In this document: one piece after another, positions 24,301-36,300 of the stretch | Numbering within the stretch: the first letter of the stretch is position 1 | How the letters are laid out: every line of letters starts with the position of its first letter | Source: Bugula neritina | Taxonomy: Eukaryota > Bryozoa > Gymnolaemata > Cheilostomatida > Bugulidae | NCBI GenBank assembly: GCA_964035545.1 | Contig: OZ037770.1 | Location: forward strand, 15,040,642 to 15,104,641 | Direction of reading: 5' to 3' | DNA length: 64,000 nucleotides | Notes under the pieces: generated by a model | The model's database searches: none | The model's input: only the letters and a program-made list of their open reading frames with translations | Told to the model about the DNA's origin: nothing | Program-made: the position numbers and the translations under genes

Positions 24301-27300
24301 ATTTCACTGTGAAGCTGGATAAGAGAGTAACTGTTGCAGTAGGGACTGCTTCTCATTTCTCCAATCTCATCCTCCTTCCATTTCTAAGCATGTGTTTGTC
24401 CAGCTGACATTTGCCAACAGGTTGACAGCAGTGTGCGTATAGGAGTTGCTCTTCCTGCGTCAGTGTGCAGCTGTCAGTTTCACACACAACTGATTGCTGC
24501 TATCATAGTTAGTCCTATATTTCACATCAGTCAGTCAGTCGCTCACCTTACCTCACCAACGTCTTTCTCTCTCCCTCGGCTAACAGCTAGTATAAGTAAG
24601 TTAGTCGTGTGGCTGTCTAAGGAGTCATGACCTCCGTGTATCCTCAGCATGCGCTAGTGCATTGTGGGCAAGCTCTGGTCATTGCAGGTATAGTATAGTG
24701 TTATCCTGTCTACAAACTCATATTTCTCCAGTTGATGTATGGCTCCTGCTCCTACAACACGTACAGTGGTGATTTTAAGAAACTAGAATACTCATCTCTT
24801 GGAAATTGTCGAGACTAGAAATCATTTTAAAACCGCCATATCTGAATCAGTGTTTCATGCTTTTGGCAATGGAAGGAATAATTTGATGTGTAAAATTGGG
24901 CGTTACTCGAACTTGTCGGTGTCTATAATTGGTTGGTGTCCAAGATGTGGCTGTGATCATCTGATCAGATGCTCTGAAAGGCTGTTCATTCTGCTGGAAC
25001 TCTCTGGGAGTTGTGTGCCCCTGCAGCTCTTCTCCTGTACTTGCAGATTACACTCAACAGATGCAGATGGCTACCATGAGCAGTCAAGTTCCCTCTAATC
25101 AGATCAGTCAGCCCCAGCCCGGCAGACCGCCTTCAGCGCCTGGCATCTCCTCCACTCCTGCCACTCCGCACCCAGTCATGAGCCAGTCGGTTGGTCCCAC
25201 AGGGGTCAGTCAGTACACCCCTGGCACCCAACAGCAGCATCCTCAGCCGCAGCTGCCTACCCCCTCCCAGGGATACCCTCTTCAACAGCCGCCCCCGCAC
25301 CAACCTGCCCAGCAGCAAATGAACACACAGGCCGGCCAGCCGGCTCCCCCACGCTACACACAGGTTAGTAACCCCTCTCTTCTCCACTCCTGATATACAT
25401 GCTGCTTCCCAGTATGACTACCAGTCCCTCTACTAATAGCTGGAGTTGTCATTCTCTCACTTTAGTGCTGCCTGACATTTCCTTAGCTGCTGACTCTATT
25501 GCGTTACACGTGAGGGAACAGGAGTTGTGTTATCTTGCTGTAGTATCAGTCCGTTGCTGCCAGCTCATGTCTGTCTGTTACATTGTATATGCAGCCTCCC
25601 ATGCAACCACTGCGAATGCCCCCTCAGCAGCAAGTGCCCATGCCGCAGCAACCCCTTCCAAAGAGGGCTAGGAAGCCACTGCTGATAGTCAACCCCGACA
25701 CTCACGACATCGTCAACAAGGATGATGTGGACGCCTCATCCGACCCAGCAGCGCCCTCTGACCCCGTGCCTGCCAGAGAGTCTCTTCCCAAGGTGATTGG
25801 TTACTCTAGTACTTACTCTACTAGTTCTCATGTACTTACCCTACTAGTTCTCATGTACTTACTCTACTAGTTCTCATGTACTTACGCTACTAGTTCTCAT
25901 GTATTTACTCTACTAGTTCTCATGTACTTACCCTACTAGTTCTCATGTACTTACTCTACTAGTTCTCATGTACTTACTCTACTAGTTCTCATGTACTTAC
26001 CCTACTAGTTCTCATGTACTTACCCTACTAGTTCTCATGTACTTACTCTACTAATTTTCATGTACTTACTCTACTAGTTCTCATGTATTTACCCTACTAG
26101 TTCTCATGTACTTACCCTACTAGTTCTCATGTACTTACTCTACTAGTTCTCATGTACTTACCCTACTAGTTCTCATGTACTTACTCTACTAGTTCTCATG
26201 TACTTACGCTACTAGTTCTCATGTATTTACTCTACTAGTTCTCATGTACTTACCCTACTAGTTCTCATGTACTTACTCTACTAGTTCTCATGTACTTACT
26301 CTACTAGTTCTCATGTACTTACCCTACTAGTTCTCATGTACTTACCCTACTAGTTCTCATGTACTTACTCTACTAATTTTCATGTACTTACTCTACTAGT
26401 TCTCATGTATTTACCCTACTAGTTCTCATGTACTTACCCTACTAGTTCTCATGTACTTACTCTACTAGTTCTCATGTACTTACTCTACTAGTTCTCATGT
26501 ACTTACTCTAGTAGTTCTCATGTACTTACTCTACTAGTTCTCATGTACTTACATTTCAGGAGGAAGTCAAACCCGAGTCCGCTGCCAATGCAGCCGTTAA
26601 GAATCAGTTTAAAGCCCTGGTAACCTCCAGGCTGCAAGGTGATGAACCTGCAGAGAACACTGCAGCAGTGCCAGCTGTGAACGGAGATGTAGAGCCAACC
26701 TCAGCCACCATACAGTCCGCTGTTGGTCCACAGGTACGTCTCCTTCATGACATCACTTCCTTCACTCCTCTCTGATTCAGATCTTGTGGTGAATGATTTA
26801 AAAAATATTCTCTGTTTATCAACTGTTGGCATGATGTCTTCTCTCACAACTCACTGAGTATGTTTGGTTCAGGACGAGAACGATCAGGTGAATCTCGTGT
26901 CTAGCACGTCAAGTGATAAGGCAGCGTCACTAGACTCCCAGCCCGCTGCCCAGGAGCAGTGTGCTGTCATCAGCAGCTCCAACAAAGAGACGGAAAGTGC
27001 TGCCGACATCACTACTCCAGCAGATGCTGTGGACTCTCCACGAGCAGCTGAACAGGTCCCTGCTGACGTCACCGTGACACCTGCTGATACGGCAGCACCA
27101 GCTTTGGAAGCTGTCTCCGTTACAGACCAGGTGTGTGCCTTTCCTCCCACTGCTTTCTTCCTCTCCATAACACAGAAATCATGTAGACAGAGTTGTTTTG
27201 TTTATGTTAGATTTAGTTTATTTTGATTTTGATTTAGTTTTATGTTTAATTTGGTTCGCTGCTGGTTATAATACAGTTACATGGCCGCACTTGTTGCATC

Positions 27301-30300
27301 CAGTGGCAGGTTTCTGTCATAGTGGTTCTACAGTGTATCCTCGGACATTCTCTAACAGAGTGTTTGCTGTTTCTCAGGTTCCAGAATGTGCCGCAGAAGA
27401 CGAGACCCAGTCCTCTGTAGAAGTCAGTGCCTTGCCGGACACGACTGGAGAGATCACTAAGAGCTCAGTGGTGGTGGAGCGGATTACTCCCACACCTGTC
27501 GCTCCCCTCTCGGCGCCCGTCACGCCAGGAGACGAAGAGACCGAGGCAGTCGGTGGACAGGAAACAGTTGGCCAACAGGAAGCTGAGGCTGATAATAAAC
27601 ACAAAGTAGAAATAGTCGAGGAACCTAAGACTGAAGTCAAACCAGACGCTCCGTCTGTTAAAGAAACCGAGTCTAAGGTTGGCTCTCTACACTCTCTACT
27701 CTCTACTCTACACTCTCTCTACTCTACACTACACTCTACTCTACACTCTCTACTCTACACTCTCTACTCTACACTACACTCTCTACTCTATACTCTCTAC
27801 TCTACTCTACACTCTATACTCTCTACTCTACTCTACACTCTCTACTCTACTCTCTCTACTCTACACTCTCTCTACTCTACACTCTCTCTACTCTACACTC
27901 TATACTCTACACTCTCTACTCTATACTCTACTCTCTCTACTCTACACTCTATACTCTACACTCTCTACTCTACCCTCTCTACTCTACACTCTCTACTCTA
28001 CACTCTCTACTCTACACTCTATATTCTACACTCTATACTCTACACTCTCTACTCTACACTCTCTACACTCTACTCTCTACCATCTATACTCTTTTCTTAC
28101 TCTCTCCAGTCTCCACTCTACTAACTCTACTCTCTACTCTGTTTATAACCAATATGTAGCCCATGGTCTCACTCATTGTATTGTTACTTCATTACACTCT
28201 CACTAGAGATAGTCCCTGTAGATGTCCCATAGTGTTATAAGCTGTTCTTACGCCCACCTCACTACAGCCAGCTGTTGAGTTGAGGATGACACATGGTAGG
28301 ATTGATTGCCAAGTGACTTCATATAAAATTGCTATCTTTCATTGTGTTGTCAGGTCACGGTCATCCCTATTTCCACCCCTGAGGCCGTCCCTACAGACAC
28401 GCAGCTGATGCCCCCTCCAGCTACTCCACCACTGGAATCAGTCGAACCAGCAGCTCCGTCTTCTCCAGCTCCACCCACTGAACCAAAGACCGTCACTCTG
28501 GCTCCGTCGCCACTGAAAGCTCCTGGGAAGCTCAACAGCCTCAACACCGGCATGAAAGGCTCCAAGAGTGTCGCTGCCGACATGTCCAAGTTGTCAGCGG
28601 AGAGCAAGTCCTTCAGGGCCGATGACCAAGGTGCGGCAGTTCATGTGCTAGTTCAGCTGGTGTGCTGGGAACTGTAACAGTGTGACGCAGCACGCGCTAG
28701 ACAGGCATACTGCGTGCTAGGATGTTAGGAGTTACTTGTTGTAATGTTATGTTGAGCTGATTGTGGTAAAAGGCTACCTTCCCACAATGCACTGTGTGTT
28801 TCCTGTGGTGATACTCTCAGTTGATCTGCTGTGTTGTGTTCTGGAGAGTTGCTATTCCTTGTCTCTTTCAGATATGTCTAAGAAGGTGTACAACAGGGAC
28901 TTCCTCATCAGTCTACAGTTCATTGACCTCTCCAAACAGAAGCCTAAAGATCTTCCTAACTTTGCCGAGATTGTCATGTCGGAGCCGAACTCCAGCAGTC
29001 GGGACTTCAAGAGCATTCGACACGTGAAAGACTTTGACTTCAACCCCCACTACTTCAAACCTTCCGGTGTAAGTAGGGAACTTCCTGTACCACCTTCAAA
29101 CCTTCCGGTGTAAGTAGAACAGCTCTTGTGTGTGTGGAGGGAGGTTTTCTACTCTCAGTAGAAGTGGAAATTGATTAATATATCAAAAGAAGTTATATTC
29201 TCATAGACATGTTAAACTGGACCAAGATTATTGGAAGTAATTGAAGCTGTTGTTGTATTTATACCAGAGTTGCTATACGCAGCCAGCTCATTCATTCCCA
29301 TGCCAGCTCACGCCCACTATGCTTTATCAACTGATGTGTAGAAAGTTCTAGTAGTTAACTGTATTGAATCTGTCTGATGGAAATAGTCGTGTGTTTGTAG
29401 CTTCCCCACTCGTATCTAGCGGTAGGTACTCTCTTACTGTCAGTTGCCTTCACCTTTCCTTCAAACATTGTTTCAGTGTTTAACGTCCAGTCTGTATGCA
29501 ACCGTTGGCTGTCAGTTTCAGCTGTTCTTCCGTTTCCCTCTTGTCAAAGAACGCCGGCAGCGGTAAGCTCAGTCTCAGTAATGCTGCCGTCGGTTTTGTA
29601 GTCTCCCAGACCCTCCTCCAGCAAGCAGCAGAGAGGCAGCATGTCCCGGGAGAGCCGTGCCCCTCCTAAAAGCATAGACTATAAGCGCGAGGGAGCCAAG
29701 CTGAAGAGGTCGGAAAATGCCTGGAAGAAGGCGGAAAAGACGGAGAAGACGGACGATGAAGTCAAGTCAGCCGAGCAGAAGAAGGAGGAAATGCTGAAGA
29801 AGTTCAGAGGTCAACTTAATAAGATAACTCCGCAGAACTTCCAGAGTCTCAGTGAGAAGGTGCGTGTTGCTAGCGTCTACTTAGCTGATGGGTTCAACTC
29901 CCTTCACGTCTACCGAATAGTTTGATGTATTACAATGTATTAGTCACCAACTGCGCTGCTATGTTTGCAGATCTTAGCCCTGGGCATAGAGACCGAGTCA
30001 GAACTGGATGGGGTGATGCGGCTGGTGTTTGAGAAGGCCATAGCCGAGCCGGGTTTCAGCGTAACCTACGCTCAGCTGTGCCACAGGCTATCCAAGGTAT
30101 TGTCTACACTCTGCACACACTTTCCACTATTCCCACTATTGCTACTGGGTGTGACTTTACAACTCTCAATTAAAATACCTCGCTTCATCATCTGCCCTAA
30201 TTGTGTGGTCATTACTGTAAACACATGTGTCAGGCCTCCTAATTAACTCTTATTATCATAATATGGTGTGTAATTTGTGGTGGAGGGCTTTTTGATACAA

Positions 30301-33300
30301 TCGTGGCTGAAACTATGCTATGATGGATCACTACGCCCTGCCCTAAGCCGTTTGGTTGTGTGTTTTGCCTTAGGGATGGGGTTCTGTTATGATGTGTATG
30401 ATTAGTGAGCTATTTGACACAGGGTGTATCAGTGTTTTGTAATGTAATCTCTTCTTCCCATTGTTATTCTCCGTCCTCCATGCAGTGGGCAAGTACTGCT
30501 TTTTAAAAAAAATCTAGAAAGACAAAGAAATAAAATATACTGTGTCTACGGTTAGGATTTTCAGTGATTCCAGTCATTGGCATCAACGTGGTGGTCATCC
30601 ATCTTGTAAGCATCTCCGTATCCTGTATATCTGTTCTCTCCACTCAACCCACTCTTTTGGCAGGAGTTCAAGGTAACGGCCGATTCAGACCCGACTAACG
30701 AAGTGACGTTCCGTAAGTTGCTTCTGGTGCGCTGCCAGAAAGAGTTCGAGAGGTCAAATGATGACGACGAGGAGCTGGTTGTCAAGAGTAAGGCCCTGAA
30801 GGAGGCAGCTAGCGATAAGAAGTCGCAGCTTCAGGAGGAATATGACTCCTTCCTGTCCAAAGCCAGACGGAGGAAACTTGGCAACATACGGTAAGCTACT
30901 TCCTCGAGGATATTTCCGCTTTGTCCATAAATAAACTACGTGCAGTCAATTATAAAATATTGATGGATGTACAGTTTAAGTGTAACGCTGTGGAATCTCG
31001 TGCCAGGAACAGAAGTGATTTGTTAAATAGAATATCTATCTTGTGGCTTCGATTGTCAGTTGTTATGAGTTTCCATACTTCTAAATTCTTAAACCAAACA
31101 TTTAACTTGATGTAAACAATCAGTGATTGTTAGGTTACTGATTTCACATCCTTTTGCATGTGCTAAGTTTGTGGTAGTTGTTGTAATAGTGGTGATGTTT
31201 TCAATTCTCTTTGGAATGTATTCATATTACAGGCAGCTGCATACCATTGCTGTGTGATCTTCCACTTTTACATAATTTCCAGTGTATTAATGGTTCCAGT
31301 TTATTCATTTTCAGCAAAATGCAAATAATGCTCATTAAATTGCTGGCCCGTGCCCCTGGCTATAGATGAAGTTTAAATATTTATCAGCGATGGAACATGT
31401 CTGGTACCTCCATGCACCAACATCGTCACCAAACTCTCTAGAATTTATTGTGCATTATCTTTTCGCCAACATACAGGCTCTACCAACAAACACTGCCATG
31501 TTTTTCTATTTAAAACCATGCGGCCAACTCTCATGAATTATTCATGACTCTGTAACTGGGAGCTTTCTAGTTTCCATAATGAATATAATTACGTCTAATG
31601 AAAATACAATCTTGCACAATGTCCTCTCCACTCTTCACTCATGCATTTGATTATTCATTTTGACAAAACTTTGTTCAGCTAGCAGTAGAGCTTCGCTGCT
31701 TTTTATACATACCACTGCCTTTTACAAAACTCTGGAATGCCAGCGTGTTTGTTGGGAGGGTCTCTACTGAAAGTTGCTCTTGCATAATTTATTTTAAAAA
31801 ATTATTAGCAATTAGCTTTTTTGTAGTATAATTTCCTTTGTATCTTGAAAACAATGTTTAGCAATGACGTGAGGTAGTATTAGCTGTTTTGGCAACCACA
31901 CACCATTCTCTTTCATTCTAATAATTTTCTCTTCAACAATAACATGCTTAGAATTTTAATTTTAAATTCATCTTCATTACATTTTCATTCCTTTGATTTC
32001 GTAAATATAAAACAGTTTCAAGTTTTTAATTATTTTTGCGAATTCATCAGAAATTATTCAGATTGAAATATTTCTTGCAGCATTAATCACTACTTTTTTT
32101 CAGGTAAACATTTTATCATTAGACAGCAAAATAATAATACACCCTGTCAAATCACAAGAACATTTGCATACCTCTCATCTCGCTATTTAATAATCTATTA
32201 TCAATTTGATGTTAACAATAGAGCTCATGAAATTCACCACTTATTATGCATGTATGTAATGCTGAAGTTATTTTCCTATTTTAATAGATTTATAGGTGAA
32301 TTATACAAGCTTCAGATGTTGACAGGCAAGATTATGCACGACTGTATTGTCAGCCTGCTCAAGTCTACTGACGAGGAAGGCTACGAATGTCTGTGTAAAC
32401 TTCTCAGAACCATAGGAAAATTTCTAGACCAACCAAAAGCTCAGGTACAAACCCCAAACCCACTTCTCTATGCTCTGTAGACTTGCATGTCTCAGTTGTT
32501 CTCTATGCTCTGTAGACTTGCATGTTTCAGTTGTTTGAGTAAATTTCAAGGTCTAGTAGTTTGAGAATTCACTGGCAGAAATACTGTGAGTTGTCCTCTC
32601 ATATGGAAATGCTGTATTCCCTGTAGAATCTGATGAACCAGTATTTTGCTAAAATGAAGGAGTTGTCGCAGAATCCGAAGAAGGCTTCTTCCAGAATCCG
32701 GTTCGCGCTGAAAGACGTGATAGAACTGAGAGAGGTGAGTCCACATCTTGTCCTTCTGCAGCTGGTCCTTCTGCAGTTAGTCCTTCTGCAGCTAGTCCTT
32801 CTGCAGCCTTCTATCTCCGCTGACATGTCATCCGACAGCAGCAGCAGTTCTTAATGCAGATAAGCTCTTAGAATACAATATAAGCTCACTGGGGCCTGAC
32901 TTGGCTGATAATACTGCCAAAGCCAGCAGTGTGCTTTAAGATTTCTGGGGGGTTGCCAAATTTTGGAATTGCTTCAAGTTATTACAAAGCTTTGTTCTGG
33001 TGTTACTATGAGGTTGCCAGAGTTACTTGGTGCCATGACACAACGATATATTAAATAGATGGTAAAAACTGCTCATTCCTACTAGCTTACTCATAAACTT
33101 GTTTGTTCTACATCTTCAAATGCCCTGGGAATTGCAACTTAAAATGGTATAATAACCAGACAGTTTCTAAGAAATTGGCCCTTTAGCATCACCTTGATAG
33201 TGTGTTGGATCGTGCCACCCTCGGTGTAGATATAATTTCCTAACAATAAGATTCAAATTAAGTCTCGGATATCATAAAATGGATGAGCTATGATAGAAAT

Positions 33301-36300
33301 TTTCTTGGTGTGGACGTGACTGAAGAAGCAGGAGGTAGAGGTGTGGTGGGACATACTTCTGGCATCTTCTCAACTTCCATGTAATATAATGCCATAATTA
33401 ATTCAACAAACTGCTTTCACCATGCACTCAACAGACTGTCAAGTTTTCATTGTCATTGTCAAGTCTCTATTGCTTCTATTATTTTAAATTATTCTTTCCT
33501 GTTTTTATATAATGTATTCTAATTTAAATTCATGATTAACGATTCGGATAAAAGATGGTAACTTGAAGAGAAATTATTTAACCAACAAAGTTGAAGTGTA
33601 ACCAATAAGTATGCATTTATTGTAAACTTGACAGGATGCATTGTGGTTTGCAAAACTATGTACAACGTAGAGCCATTATAAAATTCTCTTTCACAGATAG
33701 ATGGACAGTAATGTAATGGTGTGCAGGGAAAACTAGGTTAACAGCAAAAAAATCTTCAACTAAAAATACATTGTGATTATTAGATATTTACAGCTGGACA
33801 GAGAACATTTAAGAAATAAAACTATACATGGGATCTTAGCACAAAATGTCAGTTCATAGCCAAAAGGCCGAGTCTATGTCGCTTTCTTTGAGCACAGTTC
33901 CAGTTACTGGCCCTTGCTCTTCTTTTCCTTCTGGATCTCGTAGTGCAGCTCTGCAACGTAGGGCTCTGTGGTTGTCTCTCTTCCCTCTTTCTGGATCTCA
34001 AACGCCAGTTCTGATATCAATGCTGGTTTCTTGGTGCGGCCATACTCTCTTCTGATCTCAAACTCCAGCTCTGGTATGAATGCCGGTCTTGCAAGTCTGT
34101 CTTGCTCCCTCGTCATTTCGTATTGAAGCTCTGGTGCATACAGCCGGGAGGATTTGGCTTGCAGGGTCCTGTGGTTGACCTGGTTTGCTCTGTAGTCTGT
34201 CTCAGTTTTGTGGATCTGTGGGGTGAAGAGGGCTGGCCCAAAGTAGTTGAATGCGAGAGCTGCCAGGACTAGGAGACCAAAGATCCAAGAGGCTGTTGTC
34301 CACAGTTTGGCTTGTCTTTGTTTTGCCTTAGCCACGAGAATGTTGCCACTTCTGTGCTCCGTCTGTGCAGAGAGAATGTGTAGGAGACCGATGGTGCTGA
34401 GGGGACCAAAGCAGCATATTGCTGAGAGAACGGAGAACACGTATTGGCCGGTCCATTTGTCCTTAACAATGCATTCTGTTTGAATTGGTACCTGCAGCAC
34501 ATCAAAACAGGTTTACAAACTGGTGGTAGACTAGCTCTTCCTAGCTTCACAAATAAAAAAAAATATATTGATTATTCTAATTATTGAATATTATATTATT
34601 AAATATTAAATTTTTATTTAAGAACACATTAGTGTGTTTCTCACCTTGTCAGTCATATCTATTGCCACTGGTCTGTTCACTGTTTCTTCTACGTATGGTA
34701 TAACTGAGAATACTGGTGTTCTCTTTTCAACCTCCTCACTTTTCTTGCTATCCAAGCTTGATCCTGGTTTCATTTTCTACTTTTATTTTAAAACAATCAC
34801 TGATATGTTTTATTAATAAGCAATTAGCTGTCTTTGTCCAACTCTCAATGCTTTGTGTTGTGTGTAACTTTGGTGAGGATTTAAATAGTCTTCTGGGTTG
34901 ACTGAGTTACAGTTGAGTGAGCAGCTGTTATGTGCCGTATCATGCTTGTTATTAGCCTGTTGACTATGCCATGTGTATTTCTACCTTACCAAATATCAAG
35001 CAACCAAATTCTAACCAACCAAATATCAACCAACCAAATTCCAACCAACCAAATACAGCACATGACCTAATGGTGCTTGTGTGGCTGATATTTTTGTATC
35101 TCTATCATATTATTTTCATCCGTAATTATCTACTCGTGAAGGTAACTAAATTTCTTCATAGCAGTTTTTGCTTCACTGCATTTCCATTGTTGGAATGGAT
35201 TCTTGTTAAATGACATAGAATGAAAAGCCACATGGTCTATTAATTCTGCCAACCATTTTGTGCTCCTTTAATGCAAACATGGCAAATAACAGTTCAGTTT
35301 TAGGTCATGTGTTTTCACATCACTTCTTTTACCTTGATGTTTGCTCAATTTGATTTATTATGCCATAAGCCATTCTACAACTATTACTTAACTTAGTATG
35401 TAGTGCAATACAAGTTTAGGCCAGCTGTTTGCAGAATGAGAATGCTTATCAATTCATTTCAGGCCTTATAATGTCTTGGCTTACTGGGGAAAATCACTTA
35501 ACTTCAAAATACTTGATAGTTATCTGGAGTAACAGCAGCTAGGATTAATAAAAAAAAGTTAAATTTTAAGTTCGTTATGTGTGGTACTGCACTTTCTTGG
35601 TAAGCTGTAAATTGAGATGAGATGCTGATAATCATTGTTTATTTTGTAACTGTTGCCATAATAGCTGATTTCTGCCATTGTTGAGCTCGTAGAGTAGTAC
35701 TGTGAAGCTAAGTAGCTGTTCCATTTATCTCAATGAACTGTTACAGTCCAATTAACTAGTTCTATGCTACACAGATATAACTTTCTCAGCAATAACCAGG
35801 TTAACTGTATTTAATTTCACCAGCTGTAATTTTCTTTAGGAGTAGGCAACTTCACTTTAACAAGTAATACTGTATCTTGCTAGTTGTCTGAAGATGCAAA
35901 TGAATAAAAAGCAGATAACTCCAAGTTAACCTCTTTTTTCATCTTGGAACAGTTTAGTGTCTTGCCTTTTCACGTCTTTCTGTCCTATTCTTCATCTTTG
36001 ATCATTGCAATATACTTTTTCTTGCATATTCTTTATTTATTTTTTATATGTAATATTTATATGTCAATTTTTGTTTTCTTTATTAGCTCAGTTTAAGAAT
36101 TTTTATAAAAGTGAAGTTACTAAAATATTTAAGCTTAAAAAGGAAGATCAAATATTTTGCTATGCTCTTGGTGAGTTTGTATCGGTCAGTGAAAAGGTAA
36201 AATAAGACTTCAAGTTTCAGTCTAGGTATAACTGAGACTTACTTTCTTATATTAAGCAAGCAGTTTATTTCATTTCACTCTAAGCTTAAAATTTTAATGT

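Noticed and set aside
23731-26552. CRISPR-like arrays
   Set aside because: The repeats are head-to-tail without unique spacers and lie in animal introns. They are minisatellites.
27198-28206. Long plus-strand ORFs with [10 protein letters not shown]-type repeats
   Set aside because: They run from a real eIF4G exon into a CTCTA satellite. All frames stay open because of the repeat, and the donor at 27678 ends the exon.
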